Source: Thioalkalivibrio nitratireducens DSM 14787 (lineage in GTDB: Bacteria; Pseudomonadota; Gammaproteobacteria; Ectothiorhodospirales; Ectothiorhodospiraceae). From it: DNA of 64,000 nt. Below are positions 28,175 to 37,220 of the stretch, piece after piece. The notes under the pieces are model-generated. The model was not told where the DNA came from. It was given only the letters and a program-made list of their open reading frames with translations, and did not search any database. The stretch is taken from positions 2,790,001-2,854,000 of the forward strand of contig NC_019902.2 in NCBI RefSeq assembly GCF_000321415.2, given 5' to 3'. Position 1 is the stretch's first letter. Each line of letters starts with the position of its first letter. A program made the position numbers and the translations under genes.

Positions 28175-30271
28175 ATGAGCGCCCACGAACCCATCCTCGC
28201 GCAGCTGCGCAACATCGGCATCATCGCGCACATCGATGCGGGCAAGACGACGACGACCGAGCGCGTTCTGTATTACACGGGGCGCACGCGCGCGCTCGGC
28301 TCGGTCGATGCCGGCACCGCCATCACCGACTGGATGGACCAGGAACGGGCACGCGGCATCACCATCGTCTCGGCCGCCGTCTCGTCGGAGTGGCGCGACC
28401 ACCGCATCAATCTGATCGACACCCCGGGGCATATCGACTTCACCGCCGAGGTCCAGCGTGCGCTGCGCGTACTGGACGGCGGCATCGTGGTTCTGGACGC
28501 GGTCCAGGGCGTCGAGCCGCAGAGCGAGACGGTCTGGCGCCAGGCCGACCAGTACCGCGTGCCGCGGATTTGCTTCGTGAACAAGATGGACCGCATCGGC
28601 GCGGACTTCGATCGTGCCGTCGCCTCCCTGCGCGAGCGTCTGGGTGCCGAGCCCGCCGTGCTTCAGCTTCCAATCGGTGCCGAATCCTCGTTCGAGGGGG
28701 TCGTCGACCTGCTGTCCATGCGGGCCGTGCGCTGGGCCGACGAGCTGGGCGCCCGGCGCGAGTACGATGCGATCCCATCCGCGCTTCGTGAACCCGCGGC
28801 CACCGCCCGCGCCGAGCTGATCGAGCGGATTGCCGAGAACGACGACGCGCTGCTCGCTGCGTATGTCGATGGCGTGGAACCGGAACCCGAGCAACTGCTC
28901 GCGGCGCTGCGCCGGGCGACGCTGGATCTGCGGCTGTTTCCGGTCCTCTGCGGGTCGGCGCTGCGCAACAAGGGCGTTCAGCCCCTGCTCGATGCGGTGG
29001 TCGACCTTTTGCCTTCGCCGCTGGACATCGGCCCGGTGCACGGCGTGGACCCGCGCACAGACCAGAAGGTCGAGCGCCAACCCGACGCGAAGGAACCGCT
29101 GACCGCGCTGGCGTTCAAGGTCGCGGCCGACCCCTATTCCGGACGGCTGACGTATGTGCGTGTTTATTCGGGCTGCCTGCGCACCGGCATGACCGTGCAC
29201 AACGCCCGGAGCGCGCGCCGCGAGCGTGTGGGCAGACTGGTGCGAATGTACGCCGACCAGCGCGAGGACATCGAGGAAATCGGTGCCGGCGACATCGCCG
29301 CGATGCTCGGCAGCAAGGGAACACGGACCGGCGACACGCTCTGCGCCCCCGAGCACCCGGTGCTGCTCGAGACCATCGCCTTCCCCGAGCCGGTCGTCTG
29401 GGTCGCGGTCGAGCCGCGCGGCGCGGCCGACCAGGACGCACTCGCGACCGCCCTGCACACGCTGGCCGAAGAGGATCCCACGTTCCGCGTGCGCCACGAC
29501 GAGGCCACCGCCCAGATGCTGGTGGCGGGCATGGGCGAACTGCACCTGGAGGTACTGCTCGAGCGGGTACGCAGCGAGTTCCATGTCGGTGTCAACGTCG
29601 GCCGGCCGCGCGTGGCGCACAAGGAGACGATCGGCCGCGAGGTTCCGCACGTCGAGGGTCGGCACATCCACCAGACCGGCGGCCACGGACAGTACGGACA
29701 CGTGATCCTGGCCCTCGCGCCGGGGCCGCACGGCTCGGGCATCGTATTCGAGAGCGCGATCAGCGGCGGCGCGATACCCAAGCAGTTCCTGCCGGCGATC
29801 GAACGCGGCGTGCACGATGCAGCCCAGGCGGGGGCGCTGGCAGGGTACCCGGTCACCGACGTGCAGGTGCGGCTGCTCGATGGCTCCCATCATGACGTGG
29901 ACTCGACCGATCTCGCCTTTCGCACCGCGGCACGCGTGGCCTTCGAAGAGGGCCTGCGCCAGGGCGCACCAGTCCTGCTCGAGCCGATCGGACAGCTCGA
30001 GGTGCTGGTGCCGGAGGAATATCTGGGCGACGTGATGGCACTGCTCGCCGCGCGCCGCTGCGATGTCGTGGGACTGGAAGCGGGTCCCGGCGGCGCTGAG
30101 GCCGTGCGCGGGCATGTACCGCTGGCCGAGATGTTCGGTTTCGCCTCCGCCCTGCGCTCGGCCAGCCAGGGGCGGGCCCTATTCACGATGGAGCCACTGC
30201 ACTACGCCCCGGTGGACGCGGAACTCGCACACCGAATGCTCGGCACGGGCGGCGCCAGTTCCCCCTCGTAG
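28175..30271 (+). CDS. fusA: elongation factor G paralogue
   Basis: A 698-residue translational GTPase of the EF-G family. G-domain motifs are intact: AHIDAGKTT (residues 18-26), RGITI, DTPGHIDF and NKMDRIG. Domains II-V follow, with GELHLEV and a domain IV beginning HIHQTGGHGQYGHV. It is not in a str operon (no rpsL/rpsG/tuf neighbours), and acidic substitutions differ from canonical EF-G, so it is probably a second EF-G (FusA2/EF-G2 type) with a specialised or recycling role. ATG 28175 gives the normal N-terminus. Confidence 0.88.
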   Translation: MSAHEPILAQLRNIGIIAHIDAGKTTTTERVLYYTGRTRALGSVDAGTAITDWMDQERARGITIVSAAVSSEWRDHRINLIDTPGHIDFTAEVQRALRVLDGGIVVLDAVQGVEPQSETVWRQADQYRVPRICFVNKMDRIGADFDRAVASLRERLGAEPAVLQLPIGAESSFEGVVDLLSMRAVRWADELGARREYDAIPSALREPAATARAELIERIAENDDALLAAYVDGVEPEPEQLLAALRRATLDLRLFPVLCGSALRNKGVQPLLDAVVDLLPSPLDIGPVHGVDPRTDQKVERQPDAKEPLTALAFKVAADPYSGRLTYVRVYSGCLRTGMTVHNARSARRERVGRLVRMYADQREDIEEIGAGDIAAMLGSKGTRTGDTLCAPEHPVLLETIAFPEPVVWVAVEPRGAADQDALATALHTLAEEDPTFRVRHDEATAQMLVAGMGELHLEVLLERVRSEFHVGVNVGRPRVAHKETIGREVPHVEGRHIHQTGGHGQYGHVILALAPGPHGSGIVFESAISGGAIPKQFLPAIERGVHDAAQAGALAGYPVTDVQVRLLDGSHHDVDSTDLAFRTAARVAFEEGLRQGAPVLLEPIGQLEVLVPEEYLGDVMALLAARRCDVVGLEAGPGGAEAVRGHVPLAEMFGFASALRSASQGRALFTMEPLHYAPVDAELAHRMLGTGGASSPS

Positions 30272-30406
30272 CATCCTGGCCCCGGGGTTGCGGTGGGCGC
30301 CGGGTCAGCGCAAGTGCCGAAAGCCGGATGGCGCTGCGCTCCTCCGCTCCACCAGCCATACGAACTGCAAGAACGTTGTGGCTTTCACGCTCGGGCGACT
30401 CTATTC

Positions 30407-31027
30407 CTACTCTCGATGCCGATTCGCAGGCATTGCCACGGCAATGCACGAGGCCCGACTCCCGTGGCGTGCCAGGATGGTGAACTCCTCGACTTCAAGG
30501 CCGGCGGCGCGGACCTGCGCCTTGAACTCGTCTTCGTAGGTCACACGGCCGAAATCGATGCTCGTGACACGTTTCAGCATCGGCTTGAGGATTTCCATCC
30601 AGCGGACACGCTGTTGCTGGATGGTCTGGGTGAAGAAGATGCGTCCGCCCGGATTCAGCAGCGCACGGCAATGCCGCAGCGCCCGTTCGGGTTCGGGCAG
30701 GAGCATGAAGCTTGCGGAGAAATACACAGCGTCATAAGGTCCGCCCTGGTGATCGTAGACGGATTCGAGCCGAACCCCGACGCGATCGGCCAGCGGGGAT
30801 TTCCGAAGCCTGCGCCGCGCACGGTCGATGTAATCGCCATCGGTGTCGATACCGGTCACGCGCAGGCATTTCCGCTTCACCCGATCGGCATTCGCCAGCA
30901 GCGCACCCGCCGTGCCGATACCGACGTCCAGCAGCGCGGCACCCTCAGGAACGCGCCTCAACACCTCGGCGTACCAGCAAGAGGTGAGCCTGAGGATCAG
31001 CGTGTCGTAGATCAGACTTCGAATCAT
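30407..31027 (-). CDS. class I SAM-dependent methyltransferase
   Basis: A 206-residue methyltransferase. Motif I is ALLDVGIGTAGALLANAD near residues 32-49, the acidic loop is VTGIDTDGDYIDRARR, and motif II is GGPYDAVYFSASFMLL. The N-terminus (MIRSLIYDTLILRLTSCWY) and the QTIQQQRVRWMEILKPMLKRVTSIDFG region suggest a small-molecule or lipid substrate and peripheral membrane contact. ATG 31027 is preferred over an upstream TTG at 31039. Substrate unknown. Confidence 0.75.
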   Translation of the reverse strand: MIRSLIYDTLILRLTSCWYAEVLRRVPEGAALLDVGIGTAGALLANADRVKRKCLRVTGIDTDGDYIDRARRRLRKSPLADRVGVRLESVYDHQGGPYDAVYFSASFMLLPEPERALRHCRALLNPGGRIFFTQTIQQQRVRWMEILKPMLKRVTSIDFGRVTYEDEFKAQVRAAGLEVEEFTILARHGSRASCIAVAMPANRHRE

Positions 31028-31181
31028 GGGCTGCTGCAAGACGGCCGCATGTGCCGGGCGACAGTTCCCCGTCGGCGAGTGGTGGTGTCAGTCGATCGCT
31101 GGCCCTGGTGTAGAGTGAAGCGTCCTGTTCGGCCAGACCGCTTCACCGCGAGATCCGGAGCAATCGCTTACAGTCGAACGG

Positions 31182-31199
31182 CTTGACCTCGAAGTCAAG
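31182..31199. promoter_or_regulatory. short inverted repeat upstream of the methyltransferase
   Basis: CTTGAC at 31182-31187 and GTCAAG at 31194-31199 form a 6-base dyad with a six-base spacer, in the 240-base gap between the methyltransferase start and the end of the spermidine-synthase-like gene. It may be an operator; evidence is weak. Confidence 0.25.
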
Positions 31200-31271
31200 G
31201 AAGATCCGGCGGATGCGCCGGCTGTCGTCATCCGCAGGATTGCGGCACGTTGCTGCCGCGCGTTGCCGCGG

Positions 31272-33671
31272 TCATAACGCCCGGCCCAGGCGCAGACTGG
31301 CCAGCGCGACCACCAGGTAGGCGACCGCCGCTCCCTGCATCACGAAGGCCAAACCCGTGCCCAGCGCGATCAGCGTGGCCAGCGCGGTGGCGGAGACCGA
31401 CAGGCAGCTGTCGATGCCACAGGCCCAGGGGATGTGGGTTTCGTCGCTGCCCGCAAGGCGGCGCAGGCCAAAGGGAAACATCATGCCCATCAGCACGGCC
31501 GGCGGCGCGAGCAGCAGGAACACGACAACGGCCCTCGCCGTCATCGGCGCGCTCATCGACAGCTCGAGCACCGGCATCAGCCCATGCGCGTAGACCAGGA
31601 TCAGCCCGGCGATCGCTACGCCGGTGACCACGAGGTTGCGCCGGGTCGCCGCGATACGTGACGACAACAGGCTGCCGACCCCGGAGCAGACGAGCAGCGT
31701 GCCCAACACCGCGGCGGTGGCGTAGACCGGCTGCCCCAGATAGAGCACCAGCTTCTGGATCAGCACGATCTCGAAGAACATGAAGCCGATGCCGGTGGCG
31801 GAGAAGTACAGCAAGGTCCACCGCCGGCGGGTGCCCTGCCAGCCGACCCGGAACAGGGGGAGCACGATCAGGATCACCGCGGCGAGCACGATCTGGAGAA
31901 GGGTCACCGCGGCCAGCACCAGCCCGAGTTCCATGTACGGCAGCTCCCGGGTACCGTAGATCGCCTGCAGTTCGAGAATGCCGGACAGGCGGATGAACTG
32001 GCCGAAGAAGGGGCGGTCGTCGGTGGCCGGACCGATGTCGAACAGGTAGTTGTCGAACAACGCTGCCGGGTCGCCGTGCAGCAGGATATCGACGTGTTCC
32101 AGAAAGGAGCGATCGGGCAGCCGGTTGAATCGATCGCGCTCGCCGGACTGCACGTCCTCCAGCAGCAGAAGGTCGAATGCCAGGTTTTGTGCGAATTCGC
32201 GGATATGCCCGCGCTCGGTGGCCGAGAACGCGGTCCGGCTCAGCAGATAGGTGGTCGTACCCCAACTGCGCACTGCCGCCACGTGCGCCGGCGCGTGCCC
32301 GATGCCCTCCCGCTCCAGCAGCGTGCGCCAGGTCGCGAGCAGCCGCAGGGGTTTGCGTGGGGGCTCGTCCTGCCAGACCGTGACCGCGATCATGCCCCGC
32401 TCGCCCAGTGCGTCCCACATGGCGAGAAAGGCCTCCAGCGTCAGCCCGTACTGCTCGCGCAGCGCATACACACCCGAGGTACCACCAAACGCGCCGAGCG
32501 TGGGCAGCACGATCAGGTCGTAGTCCTGCGCCACGCGCCGGGCGAGGTAGCTGCGCACGGTGGTCCCCTGCAGCGTCACCGCCGGGTCACGGTAGATCGA
32601 ATCGATCCACTCCGGGTACCGATCACGCAGCAGGCGGTTCGCCTGGCGATGCGGCTCGACCGCGGTGATCGTTGCCGCGCCGTGACCCAGGGCATGAGCC
32701 ACGTCCTCGCCCGCGCCAGCCTCGAGCACCAGCACCGATTCCGGGTCGCGCACCGCGTAGGACAGCCCACGGGTGGTGTGGTCGAGCAGATACACCCCGC
32801 CGGTCCCGGCGCGGCCGAGCAGCGTGCCGTAGTACTCGCCGTTGTTGAACATCACGTCGCGCACCGGGGGCTCGTCGCGGTATTGCAGGCTCAGCGAAGG
32901 CGCGAAGCGCTGCGCGTCGGCGCGCACGACCTGCAGCAGGCCGTAGGGGCTCGATGCGCTGTGGATGACCTCGGCGCCGGGCAGCAGCAGCGCGGCGTGG
33001 ATCGGCTTGTACTCCGAGGGCTGCGGCCCTGCCGGGTTCACGAGGCCGATCAGCGGCACCAGCAGCGCAGCCGAGGCGACTGCCACGGCCGCCGCCTTCG
33101 GGACCGACCGCGGTCGCGTGATCCACGCGGCCAGCAGCGGCGCCAAAGCCAGCACCGCCGAAAGCCGTTCCGGCGGCAGTGCCCACAGCAGCCCCAGCAC
33201 CAGTACCGCGCCGGCACCCGATCCCGCCATGTTCGCGAAATAGAGCCAGCCGATGCGTTCCACTTCCCGATAGAAGACCAGCGTGATCGCCAGCCCGGCA
33301 AAGAAGAAGGGCAGCGCGTAGACCAGATACAGGAACACCAACAGGCCTACCTGCCCGGGCTCGAAGAACAGCAGAAACGTGTCGAAGTCGCCGAACACGC
33401 CCGAGAGCCAGACGGTCGCGGCCATCGTCACCGCGGTGGCGACATACAGCAGCGGCAGTGCTGTGGCGTAGTGGCGTTTCAACGGCTCGCGCAGCAGTAC
33501 CAGCGTCGTCCCCGCGGCGCCGAAGCCCAGCAGGGCGGTGGAGATCACCATGTAGGCGAAGTGATGCCACTGCGACACCGCGAGTAGCTGCATCACCACC
33601 AGCTGGAACGCAATCACGGCCGCCGACGCCAGCGCGACGGACCAGGACACGAAGCGGGGAGCGGGGCTCAT
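31272..33671 (-). CDS. multi-pass membrane protein with spermidine-synthase-like domain
   Basis: A 799-residue protein. An N-terminal block of about seven membrane helices (residues 10-215) leads into a soluble Rossmann-fold region (about 230-520) with the SAM-type glycine motif VLVLEAGAGEDVAHAL and DYDLIVLPTLGAFGG, resembling spermidine/spermine synthases. A second membrane block of seven or more helices follows (550-795). Such fused proteins are often annotated as spermidine synthase, but they lack a demonstrated activity, and the aminopropyl-transfer aspartates are not clearly preserved. Start ATG 33671 preferred to TTG 33683. Confidence 0.7.
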   Translation of the reverse strand: MSPAPRFVSWSVALASAAVIAFQLVVMQLLAVSQWHHFAYMVISTALLGFGAAGTTLVLLREPLKRHYATALPLLYVATAVTMAATVWLSGVFGDFDTFLLFFEPGQVGLLVFLYLVYALPFFFAGLAITLVFYREVERIGWLYFANMAGSGAGAVLVLGLLWALPPERLSAVLALAPLLAAWITRPRSVPKAAAVAVASAALLVPLIGLVNPAGPQPSEYKPIHAALLLPGAEVIHSASSPYGLLQVVRADAQRFAPSLSLQYRDEPPVRDVMFNNGEYYGTLLGRAGTGGVYLLDHTTRGLSYAVRDPESVLVLEAGAGEDVAHALGHGAATITAVEPHRQANRLLRDRYPEWIDSIYRDPAVTLQGTTVRSYLARRVAQDYDLIVLPTLGAFGGTSGVYALREQYGLTLEAFLAMWDALGERGMIAVTVWQDEPPRKPLRLLATWRTLLEREGIGHAPAHVAAVRSWGTTTYLLSRTAFSATERGHIREFAQNLAFDLLLLEDVQSGERDRFNRLPDRSFLEHVDILLHGDPAALFDNYLFDIGPATDDRPFFGQFIRLSGILELQAIYGTRELPYMELGLVLAAVTLLQIVLAAVILIVLPLFRVGWQGTRRRWTLLYFSATGIGFMFFEIVLIQKLVLYLGQPVYATAAVLGTLLVCSGVGSLLSSRIAATRRNLVVTGVAIAGLILVYAHGLMPVLELSMSAPMTARAVVVFLLLAPPAVLMGMMFPFGLRRLAGSDETHIPWACGIDSCLSVSATALATLIALGTGLAFVMQGAAVAYLVVALASLRLGRAL

Positions 33672-33702
33672 GACCTGCGCCAAGTCTGCCCCACCTCCGC
33701 CG

Positions 33703-34413
33703 TCACGGCTGTCGGCGTGTCAGCGGGACGAAGCGCACCGGCAGCAGGCTCTCGCTCACGGTGCGGTCGCCGTCGCGCGTGATCAGCATCAACGTCTGGG
33801 TACGAAACGGCGAGCCCACCGGGATGACCATGCGGCCACCTTGACGCAGCTGATCGAGCAGCGGCGGCGGAACGTGGTCGGCCGCAGCGGTGACGACGAT
33901 CGCGTCGAACGGTGCGTGCTCGTCCCAGCCGTGGTAGCCGTCGCCGTGTTTCACCCGGACGTGCCCGTATCCCACCCGTCGCAGGTTGGCTTCACCCCAT
34001 TGCGCCAGTTCGCCGATGATCTCGACGGTAAACACCTCGTCAAGGATCTCCGCGAGCACCGCTGCCTGGTACCCGGAACCCGTCCCGATTTCCAGCACAC
34101 GCATCCCTGGCTGCGGCTTGAGCAGTGCCGTCATGTAGGCCACCAGGAAGGGCTGCGAAATCGTCTGGCCATAGCCGATCGGAACCGGCCGATCCTGGTA
34201 GGCATGGCGGCGCCGATCCTCCGGCACGAACAGGTGACGCGGCACCCGGCGCAATGCCTCGAGAGTCGCGGGATGCCGGATGTCACGCGCCTCGACCTGG
34301 GTGGCGACCATGCGCTCGCGCTCGCTTTCGAAACGTCCGTCCTGTGCCAGCGCCGGACCGGCCAGCGACCCGGCCAGGAGCCCCCAGATCAGGATGCGGA
34401 TGACGGATGTCAT
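33703..34413 (-). CDS. pcm: secreted protein-L-isoaspartate O-methyltransferase
   Basis: A 236-residue PCMT, which repairs isoaspartyl damage in proteins. SAM motif I is RVLEIGTGSGYQAAVLAEI near residue 105, and the family block GYGQTISQPFLVAYMTALL precedes it; the C-terminus has GGRMVIPVG. Unlike most Pcm proteins it begins with a clear signal peptide (RILIWGLLAGSLAGPALAQ), so it should act in the periplasm. An aspartate/asparagine-damaging alkaline exterior could explain this, which is inference. It ends 31 bases from the membrane protein gene downstream on the same strand. Confidence 0.88.
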   Translation of the reverse strand: MTSVIRILIWGLLAGSLAGPALAQDGRFESERERMVATQVEARDIRHPATLEALRRVPRHLFVPEDRRRHAYQDRPVPIGYGQTISQPFLVAYMTALLKPQPGMRVLEIGTGSGYQAAVLAEILDEVFTVEIIGELAQWGEANLRRVGYGHVRVKHGDGYHGWDEHAPFDAIVVTAAADHVPPPLLDQLRQGGRMVIPVGSPFRTQTLMLITRDGDRTVSESLLPVRFVPLTRRQP

Positions 34414-34675
34414 ATCGGACCTCCGCGGTCGGTGTACCTGGCTCCGCTGGCCGACGCCACCGCCGGGGCCATGGCATTCAGCGGCAGCCGTGAACTCAGA
34501 ACCTACTCCTATGGCGATTGTGGGGTTGTATTGGTTCCCGCAGGGGCACGCAACCGGCAGCAGCGCAAACCGATGCCTCCGTGCGCGCAACGCGCACTGG
34601 CCGATATCGGCCGCAAGGAACCATAGACCGGCTCCTCCCCAAGCCTGCGCCGTGGGTCGCGGCACCGTGCCGTGC

Positions 34676-34707
34676 GGGCATTTGCCCCAGGGGTGGGGCA
34701 AATGCCC
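34676..34707. repeat. 13-bp perfect inverted repeat upstream of mbnP
   Basis: GGGCATTTGCCCC (34676-34688) and GGGGCAAATGCCC (34695-34707) flank a six-base loop, 55-85 bases before the sigma-54 promoter. Position and symmetry suit an activator-binding site or a hairpin; each arm is itself near-palindromic. Confidence 0.55.
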
Positions 34708-34760
34708 CATCTCTCTCCCTCCCCGGTACCCAAACCGCTGTTTTCCAGAACAATATATTT

Positions 34761-34776
34761 TGGCATGACGATTGCC
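34761..34776 (+). promoter_or_regulatory. sigma-54 promoter of mbnP operon
   Basis: TGGCATGACGATTGCC: GG at 34762-34763 and GC at 34774-34775 with ten bases between. It matches TGGCACG-N4-TTGC with one change in the -24 block. Confidence 0.78.
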
Positions 34777-34899
34777 TTTATCTGAACGCGGGGTTGACCG
34801 AAGCCCTGCCCGGCCGTCGTGCGCCAGCGCGGCCGGACAAGACAGAGAACCCGCGGACCGCTCGACCAGCGGGGACATACCAGAGGAGAGGACAGATCC

Positions 34900-35835
34900 A
34901 TGCATAACACCCATCGCTTGCTCACGCTCGCCGTCGCCAGCGCATTCACCGCCGCCTGCGGAGGTTCCGGCTCCAGCACCGGGACCGGGGATCCCGGCCA
35001 GGAGGGGCTGAACCCGACCTCGCAGGAGGTGGTCATCCCGTTCCAGGCCCACGCAGCCGGAACGGCCATTGCCTGCGACCAGCCCCTGTATGGTCTGGGC
35101 CTCTCGGGCACCGAGGCACGGCTTACGGATTTCGCCCTGTTCGTGCACGATGTGCGCCTGGTTGCAGACGATGGCACCGAGATCCAGCTGGAACTCGAAC
35201 AGAGCCCGTGGCAGTTCGAGAACGTGGCGCTGCTGGACTTCCAGAACCGTGGCGACTTCTGCCTCGGCGCGGACAAGCCGATGAACCACGAGGTGCGCGG
35301 CACCGCCGCCTACGACTCCGCCGCCACGACCATCGCCGGGCTGCGTTTCACCGTCGGCGTGCCGCACGACTTGAATCACATCGACGCGTCGACCGCGCCG
35401 AGCCCGTTGAACCGGACCCCGATGTTCTGGAACTGGCAGGGCGGCTACAAATTCATGCGCTTCGATGTCGAACCGGTCGGCGGGATCCTGCGACCGTCGG
35501 ATCCGGAGTTCTCGGGTTCTCGCTGGAACTTCCACCTCGGCAGCACCGGCTGCACTGGCGATCCGGCCGTCGGCGAGACGGTGTCCTGCCTGCACCCGAA
35601 CCGCGTGGACGTCGCGCTGGACGGCTTCTACCCGGAACAAAGCCACGTGAACATCGATTACGCCCGGCTGGTCGAGTCGAGCAACCTCGGCATCGACGAC
35701 GGCGGCGCCGCCGGCTGCATGTCCGGAACGGGCGACCCCGAGTGTGGCCCCGTGTTCCAGCAGCTCGGCATCGCGCTCGGGGACGGCCCAGAGCCGTCGC
35801 TGCCGCAAGCCGTGTTCACCGTCGGCCAGAACTGA
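34900..35835 (+). CDS. mbnP: MbnP-family copper-binding lipoprotein (metallo-mystery pair four-Cys protein)
   Basis: A 311-residue exported protein with a likely lipobox (FTAAC, Cys 20). The family core is clear: GTEARLTDFALFVHDVRL-type segment, the tryptophan-rich MFWNWQGGYKFMRFD at residues 175-189 and RWNFHLGSTGC at 209-218, with the four-Cys set C59, C121, C218 and C230. In the methanotroph prototype MbnP, a tryptophan is oxidised to kynurenine by the di-haem partner MbnH to build a copper site. Here the partner gene follows directly. The sigma-54 promoter upstream and the TcDH copper enzyme nearby point to periplasmic copper supply. Confidence 0.85.
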   Translation: MHNTHRLLTLAVASAFTAACGGSGSSTGTGDPGQEGLNPTSQEVVIPFQAHAAGTAIACDQPLYGLGLSGTEARLTDFALFVHDVRLVADDGTEIQLELEQSPWQFENVALLDFQNRGDFCLGADKPMNHEVRGTAAYDSAATTIAGLRFTVGVPHDLNHIDASTAPSPLNRTPMFWNWQGGYKFMRFDVEPVGGILRPSDPEFSGSRWNFHLGSTGCTGDPAVGETVSCLHPNRVDVALDGFYPEQSHVNIDYARLVESSNLGIDDGGAAGCMSGTGDPECGPVFQQLGIALGDGPEPSLPQAVFTVGQN

Positions 35836-36008
35836 CCCGAAGCCGACCCTCCCAGAGCACAACGTGACGCCGGCGCGCCCCGCCGGCGTCACGGCCTCGT
35901 TCTGCCCGCATCTCCCGGAGAACTCCCGTGACACGCACCCGTGCTCCCCAGCATCGGCCTTCATGTAGCGCATGGCCTGATTCCATCCACCACCGCGTCT
36001 CGCGCCCC

Positions 36009-37220
36009 ATGCGCCCGCTACCTCAGCCCGGCAGGCTGCACCGGATCCGAGAATCCGGCGCATGGGGGGTGGCCGCGACCGGACTGGCGCTTCTCTTGCT
36101 GTTGCCCGGCTGCGGCAGCGAGACCTTCGTCGACGACCACGGCGCCCGACTCAGCGCCTTCGAGTACGACGTGCCCGAACGGATTCCGCTGCCCGTCGAA
36201 CCCGAGGGCAATCCGATGACCGAGGAGAAGTTCCAGCTCGGCCGGCACCTGTTCTTCGACACGCGCCTTTCGGCCAATGGGACGATCGCCTGCGCGTCGT
36301 GCCACCACCAGGACAAGGCCTTCGCGGACGGTCGCGCCCTGCCGGTCGGCGCGACCGGCGAAGTGCACCCCCGCAATTCGCAGGGGCTGGTCAACGCCGC
36401 CTACTTCCCATCGCTGACCTGGGCCAACCCGGTCCTGCTGACCATCGAGCAGCAGATCATGATCCCACTCTTCGGCGAGGAACCGGTCGAACACGGCATC
36501 AACGACAGCAACCGGGATCAGATCCTGTACGAACTGGAGACCGATCCGGTCTACCAGCGCCTGTTCGCCGACGCGTTTCCCGACGACGACCAGCCCTTCA
36601 CCTTCCACCGGGTGGTGCAGGCACTGGCCAGCTTCGTACGCGGCATCACGGCGTTCAGTTCCCGCTTCGACCGCTACCAGGAAGGCGACCGCGACGCTCT
36701 GACCGCCAGCGAGCGACAGGGCATGGAACTGTTTTTCAGCGAGCGGATGGAATGCTTCCATTGCCACGGCGGGTACAACTTCACGAATTCGGTCTACGAC
36801 CGCAGCCATTTCTTCCGCGAGATGCCGTTCCACAACACCGGCCTGTTCAACATCGACGGGCTGGGCGGCTACCCGGAACCCAACACCGGTGTTCACGAGA
36901 TCACCGGGCGGCCGGGCGACATGGGCCGGTTTCGGGCCCCCAGCCTGCGCAACGTGGCACTGACCGCACCCTACATGCACGACGGGTCCATCGAAACCCT
37001 GGAAGAGGTGATCCAGACCTACGCCGCGGGCGGTCGCAATGTCACCACCGGCCCGCATGTCGGCGATGGCCGGATGAACCCGTTGAAGGACGGTTTCGTG
37101 GTCGGCTTCCAGCTCTCGGACGCCGAACTCCAGGCGGTGCTCGATTTCCTGCACGCGTTGACCGACGAATCCGTAACCACCAATCCACGCTTCAGCAACC
37201 CCTGGGAAGAACAGGAATGA
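36009..37220 (+). CDS. mbnH: MbnH-type di-haem enzyme (cytochrome c peroxidase/MauG superfamily)
   Basis: A 403-residue periplasmic di-haem c protein. A lipobox (LLLPGCGS, Cys 35) follows the hydrophobic signal. Haem motifs are CASCH at 95-99 and CFHCH at 249-253; the MauG/CCP blocks GRHLFFDTRLSANGTIACASCHH and RFRAPSLRNVALTAPYMHDGSIETL are present. It should oxidise a tryptophan of the upstream MbnP protein. I use ATG 36009 because it places the signal sequence normally; a GTG at 35928 with a better GGAG would add 27 residues. Its stop overlaps the next start (ATGA). Confidence 0.87.
   Translation: MRPLPQPGRLHRIRESGAWGVAATGLALLLLLPGCGSETFVDDHGARLSAFEYDVPERIPLPVEPEGNPMTEEKFQLGRHLFFDTRLSANGTIACASCHHQDKAFADGRALPVGATGEVHPRNSQGLVNAAYFPSLTWANPVLLTIEQQIMIPLFGEEPVEHGINDSNRDQILYELETDPVYQRLFADAFPDDDQPFTFHRVVQALASFVRGITAFSSRFDRYQEGDRDALTASERQGMELFFSERMECFHCHGGYNFTNSVYDRSHFFREMPFHNTGLFNIDGLGGYPEPNTGVHEITGRPGDMGRFRAPSLRNVALTAPYMHDGSIETLEEVIQTYAAGGRNVTTGPHVGDGRMNPLKDGFVVGFQLSDAELQAVLDFLHALTDESVTTNPRFSNPWEEQE

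Larger units (their letters stand above)
34414..34899. other. divergent intergenic region between pcm and mbnP
   Basis: About 490 bases with no supported gene. It contains the long inverted repeat at 34676-34707 and the sigma-54 promoter at 34761-34776. A purine-rich AGAGGAGAGG at 34882-34891 is the ribosome site of mbnP. Confidence 0.6.
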
